Positions 19,002 to 28,766 of a DNA stretch of 64,000 nt are shown in pieces. The DNA is from Gloeomargarita lithophora Alchichica-D10 (GTDB taxonomy: Bacteria; Cyanobacteriota; Cyanobacteriia; Gloeomargaritales; Gloeomargaritaceae): assembly GCF_001870225.1 (NCBI RefSeq), contig NZ_CP017675.1, positions 2,027,372 to 2,091,371 of the forward strand. The letters run 5' to 3'. The stretch's first letter is position 1. Every line of letters starts with the position of its first letter. Made by a program: the position numbers and the translations under genes. Below the pieces are notes generated by a model, which was not told the origin of the DNA, did no database searches, and saw only the letters and a list, made by a program, of their open reading frames with translations.

Positions 19002-22000
19002 ATGGCACTGGAGTTGAGGCAGTTGGCAAAAACCATGTCACGGTTTGAGGGAATGAGCTACCCTGGGCGGGGGTGGTGGGTGACGGGGGCAGTTGTGCTA
19101 GGCACCGGGGCAGGGCTGTGGGCGGGCGGTAGCTTCTTTGTGCGGGAAAAACTGGCACCCCTGATTTCCCAAGAATTGAGCCGCACCTTGAATCGCCCGG
19201 TCACCCTGGGGGCGGTGGAACGCTTTGCTTGGACGGGGGTGCGCTTCGGGGCTTCGGCCATCCCGGCGACGGCGACCGACCCGGATTATGTGCAACTGCG
19301 GGCGATTGAGGTGCAGTTTCAACCCTGGCAATTGCTCCAGGAACGTCGGTTAGACATCCAACTGGAATTGATCCAACCGGAGGCGGTCTTGCACCAGTCC
19401 CCGGATCAACAGTGGCTCCGCATCACGCCCGAAATCGGTAACCCGACTAGCCCCTCTCCCATCACCGTGCAGGTGAACCAGGTACGCATGGCCGGTGGCC
19501 GGGTAACCTTGGTACCCTGGGCAACCCGCACAGCCCAGACCTACGAGCAGATTCAGGCCAAGGTATTGCCAGGGACAGAAGAAATAGAATTTCAAACCCA
19601 AGCCCAAGCCCCCGGCGGTGGCTCCCTGCGGTTGGCGGGCAGGTGGGATGTGGGGTTGAATTTCCTTAAGGCGCAAATCCAAACCCAGGCGGTGGCACTC
19701 CCGCCCGTGGGGGCATTGGTGGGGAGTTTTACGAAATTGCCCGTTACCCTGCGCCAGGGGCAAATCACCAGCGATGTGAGTCTGGCCTGGCGACCGGGAC
19801 AAACGCCGGAAATTACCGGCCCGGTGCAGGTGCGGGGGGTGGTGGTGCGTGCCCCCCAGTTGGCGCAGGTACAACCGGAAATTCAAGCGCAGTTGCAATT
19901 CACTCCCCAGCAGGTGCGGGTGACCGAGGGGCAAATTCGCCTGGCCGGGGTGACCGCCGGGGTGGCGGGTACGGTGCATTTCCAGCGGGGTTTTGACCTA
20001 ACGGCGCAGGTGCCCGCCACGGCCATTGAGCGGGTTACCCAGCAATTGGGGCTGAAATCTGCCGTCCGGGGGCAGGTGCAATCGGACTGGGTGGTGCGGG
20101 GAACTTTGGCGCAACCCTACATCCGGGGGCGGTTGGCTACTGTTGGCTCTCTGCAAATCGATCAAACCAGGCTCCAGCAGGCTACCGCAGAGGTCGTCCT
20201 TGCCCAGGGGGGGGTGGATATTCCCCGCTTCCAGGCGCAGATGGCGGGGGCGCAGGTGACGGGGACGGGGCGGATTGACCCCCAACAACGGTTAGCCCTT
20301 CGCTTCCAGGGCACCGCCCAGCCGGAGCGATTTTTGCCACCGGGGGAAACCCTGCCGGTGCGGGTGGGGACGGTGGCGGTCCAGGGGCAATTGCAGGGAA
20401 CCTTACCCCAGCCCCAGGTGTTGATGGATTTTCAGGCTGACCAAGCCCAAATTCCCCTGCGGGGGCAGGTGCAATGGCGGGCGGAACGTCTGCAATTCCG
20501 GGCAACGGGTCAGCAGTTGCAAGCGGTGGGGGCGATCAATACCCGCACCTTGGCCGCCGATATTCAATTCCAAGTGCGCCAGTACGACCTACAGCGGTTG
20601 CCGGTGAGCTTGCCGTTGGATTTGGCTTTGCGGGGGGAGGTTGACTTTCAAGGGCGGCTGAGGGGCAATCTGCGGCAACCGCAAATTTCTGGGGACTTGG
20701 GTTTGATTGGTTTGCGGGTGAATCATTGGCAGTTTGAACCGCAACTGCGGGGGACGGCCAGCTTTGCCCCCACCGCCGGGGTGCGGTTGGATGTGCGGGG
20801 GGTGCAAGACCAGGTGGCGGTGAATATGGTGTCTGGGTCGTTGCCCCAGTCGGTAACCATTCGCCGGGGTCGGGCGGTGATCCAAGGTCAAGGTCGGGAG
20901 GGGCGTTTGGCGGTGAATTTCCGGCACATTCCCCTGGCGTTGTTTAGCAGTGGTTTGCTCCAGGGGGATTTGCAGGGGACGGGGCTGTGGGACGCTCGCC
21001 AACAACGGGCGACGGGGCAGTTGCAGGTGGATCAAGCCCGCTGGGGCAATCTGGTGGCGACGAAACTGGGGGGACAATTCCAGTGGCGCGACCAGCAACT
21101 CACCCTCAGCCGGGGGGAATTGCACCAACGCCAGAGCCGTTATCAATTTGAGGGACAAGCGCAGTTCCGTTCCCAACTGCAATGGCAGGCAAAGGTTCAG
21201 GCTTTAGAAGCACAAATTCAAGACCTAGTACCCGCCCTGATCAGCGGGTCGCCCCCGGGTGCCAATGCCCTGGCGGTGAACCCCGTTGGCCAACCCAACC
21301 TGCCCTTGGGCGAACAGATGGCCTATTTTAACCAGGTGCAGACCCAGGTTCAGCAGTACGTTGCCAATCAACAAAAAAACCTGGGTTTACCCGACTTACA
21401 GGAATTACGCGGGCAATGGCAGGGGCAGGCCACCCTCCAGGGCAACCACCGGGGGGAACTGGCGGCCAACTTTGACCTGCGGGGACGGGACTGGGCGTGG
21501 GGGCAGTACAAAGCGGAACGGTTGACCCTCCAGGGGCGTTATGACGGCACTTTGCAACAGGGGCGATTGACGTTGCAACCCTTGCAGTTGGTGCAAGGGG
21601 AGAGTCAAATCCTGTTTAGCGGGGTACTGGGCGGTCAGCAACAAACCGGGCAACTTTTGCTCAGCCAGATTCCGGTCAGCTACTTGACCCAATTGCTTCC
21701 CATTCCGGGGGAATTGACCGGGTTGGTGAGCGGCAGGGCGACCTTGGCGGGGAGTCAAGCCAACCCCCAGGCCAAGGGGGAAGTGCAAATCCAAGCGGGC
21801 ACCTGGGACAATACCCCCATCCAGGTGGCGCAGTCCAGTTTCAGCTACCACCAGGGGCGGTTGAATTTTGGGGCGGAACTGTTGGTCAGCGATGCCACCA
21901 GCGGCGTGGAGCCGGTGCGCGCCGGGGGTAGTGTGCCGCTCCAGTTGCCCTTTAGCACCGTTAAGGCCAGCGACGACCAGATTCAGTTGAGCCTCCAGGT

Positions 22001-23435
22001 CAAAAACAGCGGTTTGACCCTGATCAATAGCTTGAATCCTTTTGCCCGGTGGCAGGGGGGGGCAGGGGAGATCCAGGTGGATGTGGCGGGTACTTGGCGG
22101 GAACCCCGTTTGAGTGGTCTGGCTCGCTTCCAGGATGCCCAGGTCGCCTTGACGGGTTTGGGGGATACCCTCAAAAACCTCACCGGGGAGATTCGTTTTT
22201 TGGATGACCGGTTGGCGGCCAAGCAACTGCAAGCCCAACTCAACGGCGGCACCCTCACGTTAGAAGGAATTTTACCCATCAGTCGTCCCCTGACCCCCAG
22301 CGACCCGGCTTTTAAGCAACCCCTTACCCTTGCCCTGCTGCCCGCCCGCATTGAGCAAAAAAATATCTACGCCGGGGAAGCCAGTGCCCAGGTGACCATT
22401 ACCGGCAGTGCCCAAACCCCGGTGGTGGGGGGTGAAATTCAACTCAGCCAGGGGCGGGTGATGCTCTCCGATGAATTGTTGGGGGGGGGAGCATCCCAAT
22501 CCGCATCGGCCAACGGGGAAGTCCCGCCAGAATCTCCAGCCAAAACCAACGGCAATGGTCAAAAAGCCCGGTTTCAGGACTTGAAAATCATTCTGGGCAA
22601 AGGCTTACAGGTGGTGCGTCGCCCAAACTTGAATGTCACCACCCAGGGCACCCTCACCCTCAATGGCCCGCTCCAGAAGCCCCAACCCAGTGGCACCCTG
22701 AATTTGCAGCAGGGGGAAGTGAATGTGTTTCTCACCCGTTTTCGCCTGGATCGCACCTACAATAACCAGGTGGTCTTTGACCCGCGCAATGGGTTTGACC
22801 CGGACCTAGACTTGCGTCTGACCTCCACCGTCACCCAGGGAGCCAATCAACTGGACGGCAATATCCTGCAACGGCGGGGCAATTTCCCCAACGAAGTCCC
22901 CATCACCCTCGCCGAACGGGTGCAGGGGTTAGAGGCGGTACGGATTCAAGCCAGCATCGCCGGTCGGGCCAGCCGCTTGCCCAACGGGTTGGAATTGAGC
23001 AGTAGCCCCAACCGCACCCAGGAGCAAATCATCGCCCTACTGGGGGGCTTTTCCACCAATTCCAGCCCGGAATCCGCCCAGCTATTTCTCACCAACCTGG
23101 CCAGCCAAACCCTGCTCAACGAAATTTCCCGTTCCTTTGAAACGGATTTTGGCGGCATTTCCTGGCGGTTTTTCCCCACCGTTCTCCCGGCTCTACCGGA
23201 CAATCGCAGTTTACAACAGTCGGCTTTGGCCTTGGGGGGGGAAGTGCGGTTGGATGTGCGGCGATTTTCGGCTTCGTTTCTGCAAATGTTTACCAGTTTT
23301 GGCAATTCGGTCAGCGACCCCAATTTGTCCCAGTTGACCCTGGCCTACCGGATTAACAATCAACTCCGCATTCGGGCGGTGGGTTCCTCGGATCGGGATA
23401 ACCGTTTGATTTTGGAATACAATAAACAGTTCTAA
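19002..23435 (+). CDS. TamB-like translocation/assembly module protein (DUF490)
   Basis: A 1477-residue protein with an N-terminal membrane anchor (VTGAVVLGTGAGLWAGGSFF) and then a very long beta-rich, Gln/Leu-rich body typical of AsmA/TamB proteins that form lipid-conducting grooves across the periplasm. The last 300 residues are the DUF490 domain: NVTTQGTLTLNGPLQKPQPS, NVFLTRFRLDRTYNNQVVFDP, and the hydrophobic end LTLAYRINNQLRIRAVG. In proteobacteria TamB is linked to lipid transport and outer-membrane protein insertion; plants have the related TIC236. The start is uncertain among GTG 18996, ATG 19002 and ATG 19035. Confidence 0.9.
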   Translation: MALELRQLAKTMSRFEGMSYPGRGWWVTGAVVLGTGAGLWAGGSFFVREKLAPLISQELSRTLNRPVTLGAVERFAWTGVRFGASAIPATATDPDYVQLRAIEVQFQPWQLLQERRLDIQLELIQPEAVLHQSPDQQWLRITPEIGNPTSPSPITVQVNQVRMAGGRVTLVPWATRTAQTYEQIQAKVLPGTEEIEFQTQAQAPGGGSLRLAGRWDVGLNFLKAQIQTQAVALPPVGALVGSFTKLPVTLRQGQITSDVSLAWRPGQTPEITGPVQVRGVVVRAPQLAQVQPEIQAQLQFTPQQVRVTEGQIRLAGVTAGVAGTVHFQRGFDLTAQVPATAIERVTQQLGLKSAVRGQVQSDWVVRGTLAQPYIRGRLATVGSLQIDQTRLQQATAEVVLAQGGVDIPRFQAQMAGAQVTGTGRIDPQQRLALRFQGTAQPERFLPPGETLPVRVGTVAVQGQLQGTLPQPQVLMDFQADQAQIPLRGQVQWRAERLQFRATGQQLQAVGAINTRTLAADIQFQVRQYDLQRLPVSLPLDLALRGEVDFQGRLRGNLRQPQISGDLGLIGLRVNHWQFEPQLRGTASFAPTAGVRLDVRGVQDQVAVNMVSGSLPQSVTIRRGRAVIQGQGREGRLAVNFRHIPLALFSSGLLQGDLQGTGLWDARQQRATGQLQVDQARWGNLVATKLGGQFQWRDQQLTLSRGELHQRQSRYQFEGQAQFRSQLQWQAKVQALEAQIQDLVPALISGSPPGANALAVNPVGQPNLPLGEQMAYFNQVQTQVQQYVANQQKNLGLPDLQELRGQWQGQATLQGNHRGELAANFDLRGRDWAWGQYKAERLTLQGRYDGTLQQGRLTLQPLQLVQGESQILFSGVLGGQQQTGQLLLSQIPVSYLTQLLPIPGELTGLVSGRATLAGSQANPQAKGEVQIQAGTWDNTPIQVAQSSFSYHQGRLNFGAELLVSDATSGVEPVRAGGSVPLQLPFSTVKASDDQIQLSLQVKNSGLTLINSLNPFARWQGGAGEIQVDVAGTWREPRLSGLARFQDAQVALTGLGDTLKNLTGEIRFLDDRLAAKQLQAQLNGGTLTLEGILPISRPLTPSDPAFKQPLTLALLPARIEQKNIYAGEASAQVTITGSAQTPVVGGEIQLSQGRVMLSDELLGGGASQSASANGEVPPESPAKTNGNGQKARFQDLKIILGKGLQVVRRPNLNVTTQGTLTLNGPLQKPQPSGTLNLQQGEVNVFLTRFRLDRTYNNQVVFDPRNGFDPDLDLRLTSTVTQGANQLDGNILQRRGNFPNEVPITLAERVQGLEAVRIQASIAGRASRLPNGLELSSSPNRTQEQIIALLGGFSTNSSPESAQLFLTNLASQTLLNEISRSFETDFGGISWRFFPTVLPALPDNRSLQQSALALGGEVRLDVRRFSASFLQMFTSFGNSVSDPNLSQLTLAYRINNQLRIRAVGSSDRDNRLILEYNKQF

Positions 23436-23800
23436 AAGACAATTGGATAGCTCTATTTATTTTATTAGGGCACCTCTATAAATTGCAAATTAGCGGTCGC
23501 AGGGGCGCCGCCCCCGTACTTGGTTCTCCTGAATCTCTGCCTTTCAGCGATGAGATTTTCTGTTGGTTCCAATAAATAGAGGTGTCCTTTATTTATACCA
23601 GCAGAACGTTATCTCGCTGAAATAATGCTATAGCTAAGTAGAGTAAGGTTGTCGTCTCAAGATTCTGTTGAACTAACGTGGGAATGCGCATTGCTACCTA
23701 TATTAGTTATGTCAACCTTTGCGTGTTTAGCTATATTACTGAGAACCAGAGACGAGTGATGTTCCTAGAACGGTTGATTCTGAATTTACACAAGTGTGCT
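23436..23800 (+). other. Non-coding, repeat-bearing region between tamB-like and fic genes
   Basis: An AT-rich stretch of 365 bases between convergent genes. It contains a repeat copy at 23468-23587, then a second shared motif at about 23598-23624 (CCAGCAGAACGTTATCTCGC and on) that recurs in similar form at about 58490-58517. From 23640 to 23800 I see nothing recognisable. Confidence 0.6.
23468..23587 (-). repeat. Dispersed repeat copy A, with terminal inverted repeats
   Basis: It begins GGGCACCTCTAT and ends ATAGAGGTGTCC, so it has 12-base imperfect inverted ends. Inside is the GC-rich core shared with the other copies: AGCGGTCGCAGGGGCGCCGC and then CCCCCGTACTTGGTTCT. Its core runs in the opposite direction to copy B at 25297-25414, so the two form inverted repeats around the fic gene. 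Confidence 0.75.
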
Positions 23801-25267
23801 TCAAATACTCTTGTTCCAATACTCTAAACCAGTCATAATTACGTTTTCCAACCATGGCTCGAAACGTTGCACCAAGTTCTCTTCTTCATCTGCATAGGAA
23901 AACTGAAATGGAGAATCTGTTAAGGACTGAATATCACTGATATTACGCTCACCTTCTTCCGCCTCGTCCCTGTGATAAGCACAGGCAGTACATACCAGTA
24001 ATCCTCGGTATTCATGGCCTAAAACATGAAATGAAACCAGAAGGGTAGTTGACGTTTTTACATTCATAACTAATTGAATCCAAGCGTGGTAATTCCGAAG
24101 GTTGGCAAAGTATCCCAACTGTTTCGCTGTTTCCACAACTTGGTAGCGGTGGTAATGCGAGCGGGAATCACCAGCAGGAGCAGGAACCGTGAAAACCTGT
24201 GCATCATCTACAAAATTCTGGACAGACAGCTTAATTTCATCAGCAACATCTTGGAGGCGGCTAGAAGCGATACTAAACAAACTTGAAGCAAAAGTTTCTG
24301 CTTTATTGCACCGTTGCTGAATAGATATTGATTGGTTTTGTTTTAATTTTTCGGCAATAGAGGAAATAATCACTTGAGTGCGACGTGTTTCTGATAGGAC
24401 TTGCTCCGATAGACCGAGGCTTCTTAAGAAAGCTTGTTTTTGACTTTTAGCGAAGAGATGGATCAGGCTGGACAGACTACCCTGGTCTGCTTTTTCCAGA
24501 GCCATTATGTAAATGGCTCGATCATCACGAGTAAGAACCAAAGGGAACCAACGGGCTTGAATAAATACTAAACTTGCCAAACAACGAGCAACACGACCGT
24601 TCCCATCTTGAAAGGGATGGATTTGCGTAAACCGATGATGTAGCCATGCCGCTGCAATTTCAGGAGGAATTTTTTGATCACAATGTTGCTGATGCCAGGC
24701 AATGAGTGTATCCATCTCAGATACAACCTGTTCTGGAGGGCAGTACTCATGCACAGAACCATCGGGTCGGAGTGGATTGTTGGGTTGACGTTTCCAGTCA
24801 CCTTTGATCAACAAAACTGGAAATATCTTGCCTGTAATCGGGTCTAAGGCTTCTGTGCTGTCTTGGCTCTGCGTTAAAAGTTGATGTACCTGCTTGATAT
24901 AGGAAGTTGATAGTATCCTGTGCCCGCCCACAAAATCAAACAATCCTGCAATTGCGGCTTCTTGATCTTTGATGAGGGAAACTACTTGCTTGACCGGACG
25001 ATCGGTAGCTCCATGAGGGATCAGTGCCTCCTCAATTCCCTGCTCAATCAGCAAGCGAGTGATACCACGATCTATGGTGTATAAACGCTCAATTATGCCA
25101 GTTTCAATGGCTATCTCCCGCCGGAGCTTTTCGTTAAAAATTTGAAATTCCCCCGATTGACGCAGACGATCTGCTTGCTCATTCCAAACCGTTACTAAAG
25201 GCGGCAATTCAGAACTCGCCAAACTCTGCCAATCTCGTGGTAAATCTTCTATTGGTTGCCACAACAT
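23801..25267 (-). CDS. Fic-domain protein (probable AMP-transferase)
   Basis: A 488-residue Fic protein. The catalytic motif HPFQDGNGRVAR (residues 217-228) is complete: His217, the Asp, the GNG anion loop and both Arg. Fic enzymes usually transfer AMP to a hydroxyl side chain of a target protein. A possible inhibitory helix occurs at residues 56-61 (TGIIER), one residue off the S/T-xxx-E-G/N consensus. The C-terminal 200 residues have no motif I can name. The start at 25267 is chosen because 32 upstream in-frame codons, up to 25363, run back into repeat copy B. No antitoxin gene is adjacent. Base composition is more AT-rich than the flanking genes. Confidence 0.88.
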   Translation of the reverse strand: MLWQPIEDLPRDWQSLASSELPPLVTVWNEQADRLRQSGEFQIFNEKLRREIAIETGIIERLYTIDRGITRLLIEQGIEEALIPHGATDRPVKQVVSLIKDQEAAIAGLFDFVGGHRILSTSYIKQVHQLLTQSQDSTEALDPITGKIFPVLLIKGDWKRQPNNPLRPDGSVHEYCPPEQVVSEMDTLIAWHQQHCDQKIPPEIAAAWLHHRFTQIHPFQDGNGRVARCLASLVFIQARWFPLVLTRDDRAIYIMALEKADQGSLSSLIHLFAKSQKQAFLRSLGLSEQVLSETRRTQVIISSIAEKLKQNQSISIQQRCNKAETFASSLFSIASSRLQDVADEIKLSVQNFVDDAQVFTVPAPAGDSRSHYHRYQVVETAKQLGYFANLRNYHAWIQLVMNVKTSTTLLVSFHVLGHEYRGLLVCTACAYHRDEAEEGERNISDIQSLTDSPFQFSYADEEENLVQRFEPWLENVIMTGLEYWNKSI

Positions 25268-25296
25268 AACAATTTGCCCATAATAAATAAACAGAC

Positions 25297-25414
25297 TATA
25301 GCAATATGACACGATTTGCGTTAGCCTGCGTGCCGTAGGCATACAGAAATTCCCCAGAACCAACTACGGGGGGTGCCCCCCTGCGACCGCTAATTTGCAA
25401 TTTATAGAGGTGCC
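25297..25414 (+). repeat. Dispersed repeat copy B
   Basis: It starts TATAGCAATATGACACGA, continues TTAGCCTGCGTGCCGTAGGC, and has the GC-rich core GGGGGGTGCCCCCCTGCGAC, ending TTTATAGAGGTGCCC. The right half is the reverse complement of copy A, nearly base for base. It begins 29 bases before the fic start codon and ends 5 bases before the Z-ISO-like stop. Confidence 0.78.
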
Positions 25415-25419
25415 CAATT

Positions 25420-26112
25420 CTAAAAAGGAAACCCCTGTGCCCACACCCACATCTGGGGATGCAACCAATAAACGGCGCTCACAAACACCACTACCCCCGC
25501 ATAGGCCGGACGCAGAAATTCCGATAATACCAGTTTTTGTTTCCCCTGGATAATAGCTTGGAAAGGAATAATAGAAGTGTTGGCTTGCAACTCTGGAAAT
25601 GCCTCAGGAAAACGCTTTGCCCACCGCCGCTCCCCATGCCATACCCCAAAGATATGATGGGCGATCAACCCCAGGGAAGTCACTACCATAAATGAACTGC
25701 CAATCCACAGGGTATGGGCAAGACACCAGAGAATTTGCCCCACCATTTGCGGGTGTCGGGATATACGAATAATTCCCTGAAAATAGAGGTGAATTTGCGG
25801 TTTTTGAATCGCACTAATCTCCCCCAAATTAAACGTGGCCGGAAATAAAAACCCAAAGGAAATTACCGTTAATCCCCACACCAATGCCCGTACCCCCGGC
25901 ACATCCTGCACCTGCCACAACTGCACCCCATCGTAGCGGTGCTTCAAGAAATACCCCAGCAGGGGCACCACCACCAGCAAACTCGCACTGGCGAATAGCA
26001 CCCGGTAGCCCCGTGCCCCCAGCAGTTTCTCCCCCTGGGGACGCAGAGCCGCCAAACCGCTATGCACCAGGGCAAACCCCAGCAACCAGCCTAGAATGAT
26101 CCCGTGGGACAT
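25420..26112 (-). CDS. NnrU / Z-ISO family membrane protein (15-cis-zeta-carotene isomerase-like)
   Basis: A 230-residue protein with about six hydrophobic segments. The NnrU family includes plant Z-ISO, a haem-dependent enzyme that isomerises the 15-cis bond of zeta-carotene. The core IIRISRHPQMVGQILWCLAH followed by TLWIG and SLGLIAHHIFGVWHGERR closely follows the plant protein as I remember it. The conserved His residues there (SRHPQ, CLAHT, AHHIFG) are the kind that bind haem. Many cyanobacteria rely on CrtH or light for this step, so activity needs proof. The stop lies 5 bases from repeat copy B. Confidence 0.82.
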   Translation of the reverse strand: MSHGIILGWLLGFALVHSGLAALRPQGEKLLGARGYRVLFASASLLVVVPLLGYFLKHRYDGVQLWQVQDVPGVRALVWGLTVISFGFLFPATFNLGEISAIQKPQIHLYFQGIIRISRHPQMVGQILWCLAHTLWIGSSFMVVTSLGLIAHHIFGVWHGERRWAKRFPEAFPELQANTSIIPFQAIIQGKQKLVLSEFLRPAYAGVVVFVSAVYWLHPQMWVWAQGFPF

Positions 26113-26121
26113 GGGCGGGGG

Positions 26122-27420
26122 TTACCGGGCGGAACCTTGGCGCACGGCATTGCTATTTTTGCGCACCAAATCCGTCAGCACATCCACCGCCCGGGCGTAC
26201 TGCGGGTCAGCCGGGGTGCCAATGGCTCGGTCTTTGATGATTTTCTCCCGTTGTTCATCCGTGAGGGTGATTTCCACGTCCGGAACAATCCCCTCTTTGT
26301 TAATATCCTTGCCGCTGGGGGTGAGATACTTGGCAATCGTCACCGCCACCCCAGAACCATCCTGCAATTCCCGCACCGATTGCACCAAACCCTTGCCAAA
26401 GGTTTTCGTGCCCACCAGGGTCGCCCGCCGGTTGTCCTGCAAAGCCCCCGCCAAAATCTCACTGGCGCTGGCGGAACCCCCATCCACCAAAATCACCAAA
26501 GGCCGGTCAGTCAAAGGCCGCCGGGAGGCTTCGTAGCGCTCCGCTTCCCCCACCCGGGTGACGGTGGAAACAATCGTGCCCTTGTCCATCCACATCCGGG
26601 CGATGTCAATGCTGGACTGGAGCAACCCCCCCGGATTGGAACGCAGGTCTAAAATATACCCCGTCACCCCCTGGGCTTCCAGCTTGCGAATCGCTTCGCG
26701 CACATCCTGGGAGGCGTTGCCGTTGAACTGAGTCATGCGGATATAACCCACCTTGCCGGTTGGGGTTTCTCTCACCTCTTGCCGCACCGCATGGAGTTCG
26801 ATCCGCTCCCGTTTCAGGTTAAAGTCCAGAGTCTGTTTGCCCCGTTCAATCACCAACTGCACCGTCGTACCGGGACGACCCCGGATCAGGGATACCGCCT
26901 CGTTAATATCCATCCCCTTGGTGCTTTTGCCATCAATGGAAACGATATAATCCTGCGCCAAAATCCCCGCCCTGGCCGCTGGCGTATCTTCAATCGGGGC
27001 AATCACCACCAGGCGGTCGGTTTTTTCCTCCTGCGCCAACTGCATCCCCACGCCGGTCAACTCCCCGGAGGTATCCACCCGCAAATTGGCAAACTGCCGG
27101 GGGTCCATAAACCGGGTGTAGGGGTCGCCCAGCTTTTCCAGCATCTCCCGGATGGCCTTGTAGGCTTCTTCCTTACTGCTGTATTCCCGGCTGAGATACT
27201 GTTGCCGCACCTGCCGCCAGTCAGTTTTATTAAAAGAGGCATCCACGTAATCCCGGTAGATAATTTGCCACACCTCATCCACCATTTGCTTCGGGCTTTC
27301 CTTCAGACCCGCCCAGCTTTGTTTGCCCGCCCCGGTCGCCAACAACCCCGCCGCCGCCGTAATCGTTGCCCCAATGGCTACGCCCCGTGCTAACTCCATC
27401 GGCCATTTTCTCTGCATCAT
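26122..27420 (-). CDS. Carboxyl-terminal processing protease (S41, PDZ domain)
   Basis: A 432-residue S41A protease. There is an N-terminal membrane anchor or signal (about 9-30), a PDZ domain (about 115-200, with GVGMQLAQEE and TPAARAGILAQDYIVSIDG), and the Ser/Lys dyad in GSASASEILAGAL and GTKTFGKGLVQS. Cyanobacteria have three Ctp proteases; CtpA matures the D1 protein of photosystem II in the lumen. This one looks closer to the CtpB/CtpC type, which I cannot separate by eye. It lies 14 bases downstream of ispG on the same strand. Confidence 0.92.
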   Translation of the reverse strand: MMQRKWPMELARGVAIGATITAAAGLLATGAGKQSWAGLKESPKQMVDEVWQIIYRDYVDASFNKTDWRQVRQQYLSREYSSKEEAYKAIREMLEKLGDPYTRFMDPRQFANLRVDTSGELTGVGMQLAQEEKTDRLVVIAPIEDTPAARAGILAQDYIVSIDGKSTKGMDINEAVSLIRGRPGTTVQLVIERGKQTLDFNLKRERIELHAVRQEVRETPTGKVGYIRMTQFNGNASQDVREAIRKLEAQGVTGYILDLRSNPGGLLQSSIDIARMWMDKGTIVSTVTRVGEAERYEASRRPLTDRPLVILVDGGSASASEILAGALQDNRRATLVGTKTFGKGLVQSVRELQDGSGVAVTIAKYLTPSGKDINKEGIVPDVEITLTDEQREKIIKDRAIGTPADPQYARAVDVLTDLVRKNSNAVRQGSAR

Positions 27421-27434
27421 GGTTTTCCCCTTGT

Positions 27435-28655
27435 TTATACTTGCGGCTCAACCCAACGACCATCGGATTTGATCAGTTTAATCAATTCCGCTACCCCCTC
27501 CTGCTCTGGTACTCGCTTGATCTCTGCTTTCCCTCGATACAGGGAAATAGACCCCGGCGTTTTGCCCACATAACCATAATCCGCATCCGCCATTTCCCCC
27601 GGACCGTTGACGATACAGCCCATGACCGCAATGTTCAACCCCGTCAAATGGCTGGTGGCCGAGCGCACCTTGTGTAACACTTCCTCCAGGTTAAACAATG
27701 TCCGACCACAGGAAGGACAGGCCACATACTCCACCATCGTCCGGCGCAGACCCAACGCCTGCAAAATGCTATAACACACCGGGATTTCCTTCTCCGGGGC
27801 TTCCGTCAAGGACACCCGAATCGTATCCCCAATCCCTTCTGCTAGCAGGGTACCAATGCCGGTGGTGGATTTAATCCGACCATATTCCCCGTCCCCCGCT
27901 TCCGTCACCCCCAGGTGCAACGGATAATTCATCCCCAATTCATCCATGCGCTTGACCATCAACCGATTGGCCGCCAACATCACCGACACCCGGGAGGCTT
28001 TCAGGGAGATGACGATATTGCGAAAATCTAACGACTCACAAATGCGGATAAATTCCAAGGCCGACTCCACCATCCCCTCCGGGGTATCCCCGTAGGTGAA
28101 GAGCATCCGCTCGGATAGGGAACCATGATTTACCCCAATCCGCATCGCTTTACCCTGTTCCCGCAGGGAAATCACCAAAGGAGCGAGGGTGGCCTGGATT
28201 TTTGCGGCAATTTCATCAAATTCCGCCTGGGTATATTCCGTGCGGTTATCCTTGGGCTTTTCAAAAACATACAACCCCGGATTGATCCGTACCTTATGGA
28301 CGTGTTTCGCCACTTCCAGGGCAATTTTCATGCCGTTGTGATGGACATCCGCCACTAGGGGCACATCCAGATACTGCTGTTGCAATTTTTGCCGAATATC
28401 TGCCAGAGCGTGGGCGTGCGCCAAACTGGGTACCGTCACCCGCACAATCTCACACCCAATGCGATGGAGCCGTTGAATCGCCCGCACCGACCCCGCCACG
28501 TCCAGGGTGTCCTCGTTGATCATAGATTGCACCACCACCGGGTGCTCGCCGCCAATGGTGACATTCCCCACTACTACCGGACGAGTCCGCCGCCGGGAAA
28601 AAGTCATCGGTAAATCGGGGTGGGAAGCGTGAACCGGAGCGTTGAGGGTCAGCAT
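27435..28655 (-). CDS. ispG: 4-hydroxy-3-methylbut-2-enyl diphosphate synthase
   Basis: A 406-residue IspG (GcpE), the 4Fe-4S enzyme that converts MEcPP to HMBPP in the methylerythritol phosphate pathway, supplying isoprenoids for carotenoids, chlorophyll and hopanoids. In cyanobacteria it draws electrons from ferredoxin. Cluster ligands are visible in [16 protein letters not shown] and [13 protein letters not shown]. The N-terminal TIM-barrel part starts [13 protein letters not shown] and [10 protein letters not shown]. The start [11 protein letters not shown] matches the style of cyanobacterial homologues. Confidence 0.97.
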   Translation of the reverse strand: MLTLNAPVHASHPDLPMTFSRRRTRPVVVGNVTIGGEHPVVVQSMINEDTLDVAGSVRAIQRLHRIGCEIVRVTVPSLAHAHALADIRQKLQQQYLDVPLVADVHHNGMKIALEVAKHVHKVRINPGLYVFEKPKDNRTEYTQAEFDEIAAKIQATLAPLVISLREQGKAMRIGVNHGSLSERMLFTYGDTPEGMVESALEFIRICESLDFRNIVISLKASRVSVMLAANRLMVKRMDELGMNYPLHLGVTEAGDGEYGRIKSTTGIGTLLAEGIGDTIRVSLTEAPEKEIPVCYSILQALGLRRTMVEYVACPSCGRTLFNLEEVLHKVRSATSHLTGLNIAVMGCIVNGPGEMADADYGYVGKTPGSISLYRGKAEIKRVPEQEGVAELIKLIKSDGRWVEPQV

Positions 28656-28766
28656 AATGTATGGCAGAAAACGACCGAAGGATACCTAACCTTAGCTTGC
28701 CACATTTTACCGTGCCTTGGCGTGGGATGGGGGTGTACCCCCATTGTGAGGAGGTTTTGCGTTGGA

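Noticed and set aside
18755-19048. 97-codon open frame upstream of the TamB-like gene
   Set aside because: It overlaps the TamB-like start in another frame and resembles nothing known.
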